A program made the translations under genes and the position numbers. Shown here piece after piece: positions 7,341 through 14,975 of a stretch of DNA of 64,000 nucleotides (the stretch's first letter is position 1; each line of letters begins with the position of its first letter). The stretch covers positions 1-64,000 of the forward strand of contig NZ_WBIN01000002.1 of the NCBI RefSeq assembly GCF_009749385.1, written 5' to 3'. This DNA comes from Agromyces allii. Lineage in GTDB: Bacteria; Actinomycetota; Actinomycetes; Actinomycetales; Microbacteriaceae. Below the pieces are notes generated by a model. That model searched no databases, had not been told where the DNA came from, and was given only the letters and a program-made list of their open reading frames with translations.

Positions 7341-9946
7341 GCGTCCACCCCGCGGACGGGGATCGTGGTGCCGGCCACGAGCACGGCCTCGCCGCGCTCG
7401 CGCTCCTCGGCGGTCGCCGGTCGCATCTGGCCGCGCCCGTCTGGCACCTGGGCGACCGACGGGTCGGGCGTGTGCGGCGCGTTCACGAAGGAGCGGAAGC
7501 GGCGCAGGCGCTCGGGGTCGGCGAGGGTCGCGGCCCACTCGTCCTCATACGAGTCGACGTGGCGGTCGACCGCGCGCTCGAGCTCCTCGGCCAGGCCGAG
7601 CGAGTCGTGCACGACGACGTCGCGCACATGGTCGAGGCCGCCCTCGATGTCCTCGATCCAGCGGGCCGTGCGCTGCAGCCGGTCGGCCGTGCGCACGTAG
7701 TACATGATGTAGCGGTCGATGTACTTCAGCAGCGTCTCGTCGTCGAGGTCGCTCGCGAGCAGTTGCGCGTGGGCCGGTTGGAAGCCGCCGTTGCCGCCGA
7801 CGTACATGTTCCAGCCCTGGTCGGTGGCGATCACGCCGACGTCCTTGCCGCGGGCCTCGGCGCACTCGCGGGCGCAGCCGGAGACGCCGAACTTGAGCTT
7901 GTGGGGCGACCTCAGGCCGCGGTAGCGGAGCTCGAGCTGCACGGCCATCGCGACCGAGTCCTGCACGCCGTAGCGGCACCAGGTCGACCCGACGCAGCTC
8001 TTCACGTTGCGGAGCGCCTTGCCGTAGGCCTGACCCGACTCGAAGCCGGCGTCGACCAGCCGCTTCCAGATGTCGGGCAGCTGGTCGAGCCGCGCACCGA
8101 ACAGGTCGATGCGCTGGCCGCCCGTGATCTTCGTGTAGAGGCCGTAGTCGCTCGCCACCTGCGCGATCACCAGGAGCTTGTCGGGCGTGATCTCGCCGGC
8201 GGGGATGCGCGGCACGACCGAGTAGGTGCCGTCCTTCTGCATGTTCGCCATGGCCCGGTCGTTCGTGTCCTGCAGGCCGCCGCGGCCGCCGTCGAGGATG
8301 TACGAGCCGTGCTGGGTCGCGAGGATCGACCCGATCACGGGCTTGCAGACGTCGCAGCCGCGACCGGTGCCGATGCGGGCGATGATCTCGTCGAACGAGG
8401 TGAGCTCGAGCACGCGGATCGACTCGAAGAGCTCCTGGCGCGAGAGCTCGAAGTGCTCGCAGAGCGCGCGCGATGGCGTGATGCCCGACTTCGTGAGCTC
8501 GGCCTCGAGCAGCTTCTTCACGAGGGGCACGCACGATCCGCACTGGGTGCCGGCCCGCGTGCAGGTCTTCAGCTCGCCGAGATCGGTGCAGCCCTCGGCG
8601 TGCTCCGTGCCGTTGACGGCGTCGCGGATGGTGCCGGCGGCCACGTTGTTGCACGCGCACACGAGCGCCGAGGCCGGCAGCTCGTCGCCCGCCGGCGCCT
8701 CCATCCCGGATGCCGACAGGTAGGCGGCGGGTTCCGACGAGAGCTGCATGCCGAGCATCGGCCGGAGCGAGGCGTACGGCGAGGCGTCGCCGACGAAGAT
8801 GCCGCCGAGCAGGGTCTTCGCGTCGTCGGTCATGACGAGCTTCTGGTAGAGCCCGCGCGCGGGGTCGGCGTAGACGATCTCGAGCGCTTGCTCGGTGCGG
8901 GCGAGCGCGTCGCCGAAGCTCGCGACGTCGACGCCCGAGAGCTTCAGCTTCGTGGCGTCGTCGATGGTGGTGAACTCGGCCGCCCCGCCGAGCAGGCGGT
9001 CGGCGACGACCTCGGCCATGGCGTTCGCCGGGGCGACGAGGCCCGTGCAGCGCCCCTCGAAGCTCGCGACCTCGCCGATCGCCCAGATATGGGGGGCGGA
9101 TGTCGCGCACGCGCCGTCGATCGCGACGCCGCCGCGGGGCCCGAGCTCGAGCCCGAGGTCTCGGGCGAGCTCGTCGCGCGGGCTGATGCCGATCGCGAAG
9201 ATGACGAGGTCGGCCTCGATCACGCGCTCGTTCGTGAGCTCGACCGCCGTGACGGCGCCGGCCTCGACGCGGATCGCCGACGGGCGCACCCCGAGGTGCA
9301 GGCCGATGCCCTGACCCGAGATGATGCGGCCGAGCGCGCGACCGGCGCCCTCGTCGAGCTGGGCCGACATGAGCCAGCCACCCGAGTGCACGACGGCGAC
9401 GTGCGCGCCGAGCTTGGCGAGGCCGCCGGCGGCTTCGAGGCCGAGCAGACCGCCGCCGGCCACCACGACGCGGGCGGGCCGGCCGTGGAGCTCGGCGAGC
9501 TGCGCCGACTCGGCGACGAGGTTGTCGACGTCCTCGATCGTGCGGTAGACGCGGATGCTCTCCGCGCCCGGAATCGGGGGGACGGGCGCGCTCGAGCCGG
9601 TCGCGAGCACCAGATCGTCCCAGTGCACGACGGTGCCCGCGGAGGTCGTCGCGGTCCGGGCCGCGGAGTCGATGGCCTCGACGCGCTCACCGGTGACGAG
9701 GCGCACGCGCGACTCGTCCCACATGGCGGTCGGCTGCAGCGTGAGGTCGGCGGCGCCGTCGGCGAGCCGGGTGCTGAGGGCGACGCGGTCGTAGGGCAGG
9801 TGCGGCTCGTCGCCGATCACCGTGACGCGGAGCGTGCGCTCCTCGTCGCGCATGTGCAGGCTGTCTGCGAGTCGGTGGGCGGCAGGCCCGCCGCCGACGA
9901 TGACGACGTCGCGCGTGCGGATGCCGGCCGGGCTGTTCTCGGTCAT
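7337..9946 (-). CDS. nirB: Assimilatory nitrite reductase [NAD(P)H] large subunit
   Basis: Reduces nitrite to ammonium with six electrons from NAD(P)H. The 869-residue protein has an FAD/NAD oxidoreductase region (residues about 10-320), a BFD-like [2Fe-2S] module (CACNN with CGSC further on), and C-terminal nitrite/sulfite reductase half-domains. The sirohaem/[4Fe-4S] cysteines appear as SCVGSTWC followed by GCARECAEA. The ATG at 9944-9946 has a GGAGG site 5 nt upstream. It begins the nirB-cobA-nnaR operon. The small subunit nirD is not downstream, as is usual, but is transcribed divergently from the other side of a 202-bp intergenic region that holds GlnR-like boxes. Confidence 0.95.
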   Translation of the reverse strand: MTENSPAGIRTRDVVIVGGGPAAHRLADSLHMRDEERTLRVTVIGDEPHLPYDRVALSTRLADGAADLTLQPTAMWDESRVRLVTGERVEAIDSAARTATTSAGTVVHWDDLVLATGSSAPVPPIPGAESIRVYRTIEDVDNLVAESAQLAELHGRPARVVVAGGGLLGLEAAGGLAKLGAHVAVVHSGGWLMSAQLDEGAGRALGRIISGQGIGLHLGVRPSAIRVEAGAVTAVELTNERVIEADLVIFAIGISPRDELARDLGLELGPRGGVAIDGACATSAPHIWAIGEVASFEGRCTGLVAPANAMAEVVADRLLGGAAEFTTIDDATKLKLSGVDVASFGDALARTEQALEIVYADPARGLYQKLVMTDDAKTLLGGIFVGDASPYASLRPMLGMQLSSEPAAYLSASGMEAPAGDELPASALVCACNNVAAGTIRDAVNGTEHAEGCTDLGELKTCTRAGTQCGSCVPLVKKLLEAELTKSGITPSRALCEHFELSRQELFESIRVLELTSFDEIIARIGTGRGCDVCKPVIGSILATQHGSYILDGGRGGLQDTNDRAMANMQKDGTYSVVPRIPAGEITPDKLLVIAQVASDYGLYTKITGGQRIDLFGARLDQLPDIWKRLVDAGFESGQAYGKALRNVKSCVGSTWCRYGVQDSVAMAVQLELRYRGLRSPHKLKFGVSGCARECAEARGKDVGVIATDQGWNMYVGGNGGFQPAHAQLLASDLDDETLLKYIDRYIMYYVRTADRLQRTARWIEDIEGGLDHVRDVVVHDSLGLAEELERAVDRHVDSYEDEWAATLADPERLRRFRSFVNAPHTPDPSVAQVPDGRGQMRPATAEERERGEAVLVAGTTIPVRGVDA

Positions 9947-9989
9947 GCTGCCTCCGTGGGCTCGAATGCTGCCAACGTAGGACCGGGCG

Positions 9990-10016
9990 GTTTCGGCCCT
10001 GTTACGGCGGCGTAAC
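9990..10016. promoter_or_regulatory. Three GlnR-like half-sites at 11-bp steps (nirB-nirD intergenic)
   Basis: Half-sites GTTTC (9990), GTTAC (10001) and GTAAC (10012) lie exactly 11 bp apart. Read on the minus strand, the first pair is GTAAC-N6-GAAAC, a full match to the actinomycete GlnR consensus gTnAc-n6-GaAAc. The second pair is a perfect GTTAC-N6-GTAAC palindrome. It sits 44-70 bp before the nirB start. GlnR itself is not in the window; binding is inferred. Confidence 0.6.
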
Positions 10017-10053
10017 CGCGACCGCAATCGTGCCTCACCTCGCACCCGCATCC

Positions 10054-10082
10054 GTGTGAGGGGGGTTTCACCTCGGGGAAAC
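10054..10082. promoter_or_regulatory. Overlapping NnaR-like dyad and second GlnR-like box upstream of nirD
   Basis: GTGTGA-N8-TCAC at 10054-10071 repeats the motif found upstream of narK. It overlaps TTCAC-N6-GAAAC (10067-10082), which fits gTnAc-n6-GaAAc except at the first base. Adjacent sites would suit the joint action of NnaR and GlnR described in other actinomycetes. Confidence 0.45.
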
Positions 10083-10110
10083 ACCCGCTGCCGCGTGCGG
10101 AAACACCCGC
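10077..10110. repeat. 12-bp direct repeat GGAAACACCCGC, spaced 22 bp start to start
   Basis: Two exact copies at 10077-10088 and 10099-10110, just upstream of nirD. The 22-bp step is two helical turns, and each copy contains a GAAAC half-site, so the second copy may extend the GlnR-like array. Confidence 0.55.
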
Positions 10111-10148
10111 GCCGTACGTTCGGGGCATCCGAACGGGAGGAGCGCGAC

Positions 10149-10559
10149 ATGACGATCACGATCGAACCGACGACGGTCGGGGCCGGCACCGAGGCGAGCG
10201 CCGTCGAGGGCACTGCGGGTGAGGGCGGCACGACCTGGGTGCGCGTGTGCGAGATCCGGGAGCTGGAGCCCGGATGGGGCGAGGTCGCGCTGCTCGGCAC
10301 CGACCAGGTCGCTCTCGTGCGCCTCGGCGGCGAGGAGGTCTACGCCGTCGACCACCTCGATCCGCACACGGGTGCGCCCGTGATGGCCCGCGGCATCACC
10401 GGCTCGCGCGGCGACCGGCTCACGATCGCCTCGCCGCTGCACAAGGAGGTCTACGACCTCGTCACGGGGGAGTGCTTCACGAACGAGGAGCTCGCGCTGC
10501 GCACCTTCGCGTCGCGCGTCGTCGACGGCGTCGTCGAGGTCGAGGTGCGGGCGGCCTGA
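10149..10559 (+). CDS. nirD: Nitrite reductase [NAD(P)H] small subunit
   Basis: A 136-residue Rieske-fold partner of NirB needed for nitrite reduction. The core runs from WVRVCEIRELEPGWGEVAL to the C terminus. As is typical of NirD, the Rieske cluster ligands are missing: the first box reads DHLDPHTG instead of the usual Cys-x-His, so it should bind no [2Fe-2S] cluster. The ATG has a GGGAGGA site 9 nt upstream. About 25 residues of Thr/Ala/Gly-rich tail precede the fold. Unusually it is not co-transcribed with nirB but divergent from it, and is followed by a strong bidirectional terminator. Confidence 0.92.
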   Translation: MTITIEPTTVGAGTEASAVEGTAGEGGTTWVRVCEIRELEPGWGEVALLGTDQVALVRLGGEEVYAVDHLDPHTGAPVMARGITGSRGDRLTIASPLHKEVYDLVTGECFTNEELALRTFASRVVDGVVEVEVRAA

Positions 10560-10599
10560 GACCTGGCGGGGCCCGCCTCGAACGGCCCGCGAACAGCAG

Positions 10600-10646
10600 A
10601 ACGCCGCGTCGCGGCATCCGAAGACCGGATGCCGCGACGCGGCGTT
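10600..10646. terminator. Bidirectional intrinsic terminator, nirD / map
   Basis: A perfect 21-bp GC-rich stem with a 5-nt loop (10621-10625) between two convergent genes. The upper stem consists of the GCGGCATCCG/CGGATGCCGC motif that is over-represented in this genome. Confidence 0.9.
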
Positions 10647-10655
10647 CGTGCGTTC

Positions 10656-11423
10656 TCAGCCCCGCTTCGTCAGCACGATCGGGTCGCCGTCGGTGATGGC
10701 GATCGTGTGCTCGGAGTGCGCGCCTCGCGAACCGTCGGCGCTGCGCAGGGTCCAGCCGTCGGGATCGGTGAAGATGCGGTCGGTGGTCTCGAGGAACCAC
10801 GGCTCGATCGCGACCACGAGGCCGGGCTTCAGCGGCAGGCCGCGACCCGGGCGCCCGTTGTTCGGGATGTGAGGGTCGCCGTGCATGGTGCGGCCGACGC
10901 CGTGGCCGCCGAAGTCGGTGTTGATCGAGTAGCCCTCGGACTTCGCCACGTCGGCGATCGCGCGGGAGATGTCGCCGATGCGGTTGCCGACGCGTGCCGC
11001 CGCGATGCCGGCGTCGAGGGCGCGCTGGGTCGTGTCGATGAGGCGCAGGTCGGCCTCGCGCGGCGTGCCGACGACGATCGAGAGCGCCGAGTCGGACACC
11101 CAGCCGTTCACCGAGGCGGCGAAGTCGAGGCTCAGCAGGTCGCCGTCCCTGAGCTTGTAGTCGTGGGGGAGGCCGTGCAGCACCGCGTCGTTCACCGACG
11201 TGCAGATGACCTTGCCGAACGGGCTCGCGCCGAACGACGGGTGGTAGTCGATGTAGCAGCTCTCGGCGCCCGCCTTGCGGATCATCTCGTGCGCGAGCGC
11301 GTCGAGCTCGAGCAGGTTGACGCCGACGGCCGCGGCCTTCGACGTGGCCTCGATGACGCTCGCGACGAAGCGGCCTGCAGCGCGCATCTCGTCGATCTCG
11401 GCGGTGGTCCTCAGTTCGATCAC
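10656..11423 (-). CDS. map: Methionine aminopeptidase, type I
   Basis: Removes the initiator methionine from nascent proteins in the cytoplasm; a dimetal enzyme. The 255-residue protein carries the metal ligands in sequence order: SLDFAASVNGWVSD, then GHGVGRTMHGDPHIPN, then AIEPW. I chose the GTG at 11421-11423 because GAGAGG lies 7 nt upstream; in-frame ATGs further upstream (11444, 11471) have no good ribosome site. No SecY/adk neighbours are present, so this may be one of several Map paralogs, as is common in actinobacteria. Confidence 0.93.
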   Translation of the reverse strand: MIELRTTAEIDEMRAAGRFVASVIEATSKAAAVGVNLLELDALAHEMIRKAGAESCYIDYHPSFGASPFGKVICTSVNDAVLHGLPHDYKLRDGDLLSLDFAASVNGWVSDSALSIVVGTPREADLRLIDTTQRALDAGIAAARVGNRIGDISRAIADVAKSEGYSINTDFGGHGVGRTMHGDPHIPNNGRPGRGLPLKPGLVVAIEPWFLETTDRIFTDPDGWTLRSADGSRGAHSEHTIAITDGDPIVLTKRG

Positions 11424-11509
11424 GGTGTTCCTCTCCACGACCATTCTGTCGGCTCCGCCCTGAGTGAACACCCCGGCCGCGCCCTGCGGCGCGGCGTTAC
11501 GCTGGGACC

Positions 11510-12022
11510 ATGCTCTTCCGGCGCATCTTCTTCCGATGGATCCAGGCCGCCACGATCGTGCTGCCCGTCTGGCTCGTGATCGGCTGGGCCGTGTTCGGCG
11601 GCGGCGGATGGGGCACGCTCGGCCTCATCATCACCGTGCCGGTGACCTTCCTCTCGCTGGCGGTCATCGCCCTGCTCACCTCGATGCGCCCGACGGTGCG
11701 CGAGACGCGCGCCGTGTCGTGGATCGACGTCGGCATCATCGGCGCCTGGCACGCCGCGATCATCGCGTTCGGCTTCTCGGGCCCTTCGATGGCCTCGTTC
11801 GCGGTGCTCTCGATCGCCCTCGCACTCGTGGCCTTCTGGTACGCGATCGTGCAGCTCGTGCGCGACGGCGCCAAGCGCATGCAGGAGCAGATGGCCGAGT
11901 ACGAGCGCGCCGCGCAGGCCGGGGCGGTTCCCCGAACGGATGCGGGCGGCGCTCCGTCCGTGCAGCAGCCCTACGACATCGGCGAGGTCATCGTCGTCGA
12001 GGAGCGGCACCGCGAGGACTGA
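11510..12022 (+). CDS. Conserved small membrane protein, unknown function
   Basis: A 170-residue protein with four predicted membrane segments (residues about 12-30, 36-56, 71-90 and 96-116), followed by a charged cytoplasmic tail rich in Glu and Ala that ends in VVEERHRED. I do not recognise a functional family; similar proteins in related genera are usually called hypothetical or permease-like. It is probably leaderless: TACGCT lies 6 nt before the ATG. It sits divergently from map and ahead of rplS, which does not define a role. Confidence 0.8.
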   Translation: MLFRRIFFRWIQAATIVLPVWLVIGWAVFGGGGWGTLGLIITVPVTFLSLAVIALLTSMRPTVRETRAVSWIDVGIIGAWHAAIIAFGFSGPSMASFAVLSIALALVAFWYAIVQLVRDGAKRMQEQMAEYERAAQAGAVPRTDAGGAPSVQQPYDIGEVIVVEERHRED

Positions 12023-12104
12023 CGTCCGGGCGCGTCGCCTTCCTGGGCGCCGACCGTGTCCGGCGACGTGCGCACGCGGCATCCGCCCCCACCGGAGCCT
12101 CGCT

Positions 12105-12147
12105 TTGGCGCGAGGGCGCCGAACATGGCACAATAGAGGATTGTGCC
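12105..12147 (+). promoter_or_regulatory. rplS promoter with overlapping perfect dyad
   Basis: Candidate -35 TTGGCG (12105-12110), 18-bp spacer, -10 CACAAT (12129-12134). The -10 box lies inside a perfect inverted repeat: GGCACAAT at 12127-12134 and ATTGTGCC at 12140-12147, with a 5-bp centre. The dyad could be an operator or the first hairpin of the roughly 125-nt 5' leader of rplS. Confidence 0.5.
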
Positions 12148-12265
12148 GCCGCGGGACTCTGCCTCCGGGGAGCATGCACAGCGCGAGCGATCGCGCGGGC
12201 GGCACCAGATTCTTCCATTCATTGATCCGCGTTCGACCGGTTGCGGGCGCAGAGAGCGAACCATC

Positions 12266-12613
12266 ATGCACATCCTCGACCACGTCGACGCTGCGAGCCT
12301 GCGGTCGGACGTCCCCGACTTCCGCGCGGGCGACACCGTCAAGGTGCACGTCAACATCATCGAAGGCACGCGCTCGCGTGTCCAGGTCTTCCAGGGCGTC
12401 GTCATCGGCCGTTCGGGCGAAGGCGTCCGCGAGACCTTCACGGTCCGCAAGGTCAGCTTCCAGGTCGGCGTCGAGCGCAAGTTCCCGGTGCACTCCCCGG
12501 TCATCGACCACATCGAGGTCGTCACCCGCGGTGACGTGCGTCGCGCGAAGCTCTACTACCTGCGCAAGCTCCGCGGCAAGAAGGCGAAGATCAAGGAGAA
12601 GCGCGACGCCTGA
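12266..12613 (+). CDS. rplS: 50S ribosomal protein L19
   Basis: A 115-residue ribosomal protein at the 30S-50S interface. Family hallmarks include [16 protein letters not shown], the [10 protein letters not shown] stretch, the [10 protein letters not shown] segment and the basic end [16 protein letters not shown]. The ATG at 12266 gives the standard length. It is preceded by a long untranslated leader and followed by a strong hairpin that separates it from lepB. The order rplS-lepB-rnhB-DUF2469-yraN-comM-dprA is the usual actinobacterial arrangement. Confidence 0.97.
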   Translation: MHILDHVDAASLRSDVPDFRAGDTVKVHVNIIEGTRSRVQVFQGVVIGRSGEGVRETFTVRKVSFQVGVERKFPVHSPVIDHIEVVTRGDVRRAKLYYLRKLRGKKAKIKEKRDA

Positions 12614-12656
12614 TCCGGCTTCGCGGCCCGCGCGTCGCACGGGCCACGGCCTTCGA

Positions 12657-12697
12657 CCTGAGCTCCTCACCCCTACACTTGGGGTGAGGAGCTCAGG
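12657..12697. terminator. Strong hairpin between rplS and lepB, with TACACT in its loop
   Basis: A perfect 17-bp stem (12657-12673 and 12681-12697) closed by the 7-nt loop TACACTT. It should terminate rplS. The loop also reads as a -10 box for lepB, whose ATG is only 25 nt further on. Confidence 0.8.
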
Positions 12698-12704
12698 CGG
12701 TTAA

Positions 12705-13460
12705 ATGACAGAAGAAATCAGCACCACTCGTATCGAGGGCGATGGGAGTCCGGTGAACCGTCGCAAGCGGGGCGCACTGCTCTTCCTCCGGGATCTGCTC
12801 GTCATCTTCGTGGTGGCGGTCCTCGTCTCGTTCCTGATCAAGACGTTCCTGATCCGGTCGTTCTTCATCCCGTCGGAGTCGATGGAGATGACGCTCGTGA
12901 AAGACGACCGCATCATCGTGAACCAGCTCGTGCCGGGCGTCACGCCCCTCGAGCGCGGCGACGTCGTCGTGTTCAAGGATCCCGGCGGATGGCTGCCCGC
13001 GCGCGTCGAGCCCGAGACGCCGCCGCTCGCGGCCGCGGTCGACTGGTTCCTCGCCTTCGTGGGGCTCTCGGCACCCGACTCGAACGATCACCTCGTCAAG
13101 CGCGTCATCGGGCTGCCGGGCGATCACGTCGTGTGCTGCAACGCCCTCGGGCAGATGAGCGTCAACGGCGTGCCCCTCGACGAGCCCTACGTCGTGCTCC
13201 CCGCGGGCGACACGAAGGTGTCGCGCGACGACTTCGACCAGGTCGTCCCCGACGGGTCGCTCTGGGTCATGGGCGACAACCGGTACAACTCGAAGGACTC
13301 CCGCTACAACGCCGACACGCCCCTCAAGGGCTTCGTGCCGATCGAGAACGTCGTCGGGCGCGCCTTCGTGGTGAGTTGGCCGGTCTCGCACTGGGCCTGG
13401 CTCGGCAATTACCCCGAGACGTTCGCGGGCGTCGACGAGGCCGCAGGGAACGGCGACTGA
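12705..13460 (+). CDS. lepB: Signal peptidase I
   Basis: Membrane serine peptidase that removes signal peptides from exported proteins. The 251-residue protein has one N-terminal membrane anchor (residues about 25-48), the catalytic serine S59 in IPSESMEMTL, and the catalytic lysine K132 in HLVKRVIGLPGD. The substrate-pocket box GDNRYNSKDSR comes later. The rest is the extracytoplasmic catalytic domain. The rnhB GTG begins one base after its stop. Confidence 0.95.
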   Translation: MTEEISTTRIEGDGSPVNRRKRGALLFLRDLLVIFVVAVLVSFLIKTFLIRSFFIPSESMEMTLVKDDRIIVNQLVPGVTPLERGDVVVFKDPGGWLPARVEPETPPLAAAVDWFLAFVGLSAPDSNDHLVKRVIGLPGDHVVCCNALGQMSVNGVPLDEPYVVLPAGDTKVSRDDFDQVVPDGSLWVMGDNRYNSKDSRYNADTPLKGFVPIENVVGRAFVVSWPVSHWAWLGNYPETFAGVDEAAGNGD

Positions 13461-13461
13461 C

Positions 13462-14163
13462 GTGGCTCCGGCCGTCATCCCGAACCTCAAGGTCGAACGC
13501 GAGTACTTCGAGTCCGGAGCACCCGTGGTGCTGGCGTGCGACGAGGTCGGTCGCGGAGCGCTCGCCGGCCCCGTCGCGGTCGGACTCGTCGTCATCGATC
13601 CCACGGTGCGACGCATGCCCACGGGGCTCCGCGACTCAAAGCTGCTCAGCGAGCCCAAGCGCGAGCTCATGGCGCCCCGCGCCGGGGCGTGGGTTCGCGG
13701 CTGGGCGGTCGGCGAGGCATCCGCCGCAGAGATCGACGAACTCGGCATCATGGCCTGCCTCGGCCTCGCCGGATCGCGTGCGCTCGATGCCCTGCGCGAG
13801 AGCGAGGCGAGGGCCGGCAGGGCGGGCGAGCTCGACGACGCACCGCTCGTGCTCGACGGCAACCACGACTGGCTCAGCCGCCCGATCGGGTTTCGCGCCA
13901 GGGTCACCACCCGCATCAAGGCCGACCGCGACTGCGCGTCGGTCGCTGCGGCATCCGTTCTCGCGAAAGTGCACCGCGATCGCCTCATGCACGCGGCGCA
14001 CGCCGACCTGCCGCTGTACGCCTGGAACGAGAACAAGGGCTACTCGAGTCGGGCGCACTTCGACGCGATCGCCGAGCACGGGCCGAGCGGGCTGCACCGG
14101 CGTTCCTGGCTCCACGAACGCCCCGTCGAGGCGCCCGCGCTCTTCGACCTCGGCGTAGGATGA
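13462..14163 (+). CDS. rnhB: Ribonuclease HII
   Basis: Cleaves RNA in RNA-DNA hybrids and at single ribonucleotides in DNA. The 233-residue protein shows the signature ACDEVGRGALAGPVAVG (first two acidic catalytic residues), then RDSKLLSEPKR and the later KADRDCASVAAASVLAKVHRD region with the remaining catalytic Asp. GTG start one base after lepB, so co-transcribed. Its stop overlaps a possible ATG of the next gene. Confidence 0.95.
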   Translation: MAPAVIPNLKVEREYFESGAPVVLACDEVGRGALAGPVAVGLVVIDPTVRRMPTGLRDSKLLSEPKRELMAPRAGAWVRGWAVGEASAAEIDELGIMACLGLAGSRALDALRESEARAGRAGELDDAPLVLDGNHDWLSRPIGFRARVTTRIKADRDCASVAAASVLAKVHRDRLMHAAHADLPLYAWNENKGYSSRAHFDAIAEHGPSGLHRRSWLHERPVEAPALFDLGVG

Positions 14164-14168
14164 ATCCG

Positions 14169-14492
14169 ATGGATGACGACGAATTCGAAGACTACGACCG
14201 CGAGGTCGAGCTTGCCCTGTACCGCGAGTACCGCGACATCGTCTCGCAGTTCAAGTACGTGGTCGAGACCGAGCGTCGCTTCTACCTCGCGAACGAGGTC
14301 GAACTCGTCCGCCGCGACACCGAGCACGACTTCTACTTCGAGCTCACGATGAAAGACGTCTGGGTCTGGGACGTCTACCGTGCCGACCGCTTCGTCAAGT
14401 CGGTGCGCGTGCTGACCTTCAAGGACGTCAACGTCGAAGAGCTCGCCACGCGCGAGTTCGAGCTGCCGAAAGAGCTCGCGCTCGACGAGTAG
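14169..14492 (+). CDS. DUF2469-family protein, unknown function
   Basis: A 107-residue acidic protein of the actinobacterial DUF2469 type. Conserved stretches are ELALYREYRDIV, KYVVETERRFYLANEVE and VRVLTFKDVNVEEL. It has no known enzymatic motif. The family is nearly always located between rnhB and yraN, as here. The ATG at 14169 has AGGA 8 nt upstream; an ATG at 14160 that overlaps the rnhB stop is an alternative and would add three residues. Confidence 0.88.
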   Translation: MDDDEFEDYDREVELALYREYRDIVSQFKYVVETERRFYLANEVELVRRDTEHDFYFELTMKDVWVWDVYRADRFVKSVRVLTFKDVNVEELATREFELPKELALDE

Positions 14493-14618
14493 TCGGCCGT
14501 TTCCGCCGGGGCGACCGCTCCTCCACACGGCGGGCGCACGACTGAGGGTCGCACCTCGAGGCCGGCGACGGCGAGCGGATGCCTCTGCGCCACCACGCTG
14601 ATCGCGGAGGTGGTGCAG

Positions 14619-14975
14619 GTGGCCCACAATGCAGAACTCGGTCGGCGCGGCGAACAGCTCGCGGTCGACCACCTGGAATCGCGCGGACTGCGCGTGATCG
14701 ACCGCAACTGGCGGTGCGCGCACGGCGAGATCGACATCATCGCGCGCGACGGCGATGCGACGGTCTTCATCGAGGTCAAGACGCGCACGTCGCACGACTA
14801 CGGGCATCCGTTCCAGGCGATCACGCCGGTCAAGCTCGCGCGGCTGCGACGGCTCGCGGTCGCCTGGTGCGAGACGACGGATGCCGCGGCCGCACGCATC
14901 CGCATCGACGCCGTCGCGGTGCTCGCGCCCGACGAGGCGCCTGCGCTCATCGAGCACCTCGAGGGCATCAGCTGA
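14619..14975 (+). CDS. yraN: YraN/UPF0102 family endonuclease-like protein
   Basis: A 118-residue protein with the Holliday-junction-resolvase-like fold of the UPF0102 family. Visible motifs are [30 protein letters not shown] (the Asp of the nuclease-like core) and FIEVKTRTS (the E-x-K). The exact cellular role of the family is not settled. I chose the GTG at 14619-14621 because GGAGG lies 8 nt upstream; in-frame GTGs at 14610 and 14613 are alternatives. Its TGA shares one base with the comM ATG. Confidence 0.88.
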   Translation: MAHNAELGRRGEQLAVDHLESRGLRVIDRNWRCAHGEIDIIARDGDATVFIEVKTRTSHDYGHPFQAITPVKLARLRRLAVAWCETTDAAAARIRIDAVAVLAPDEAPALIEHLEGIS

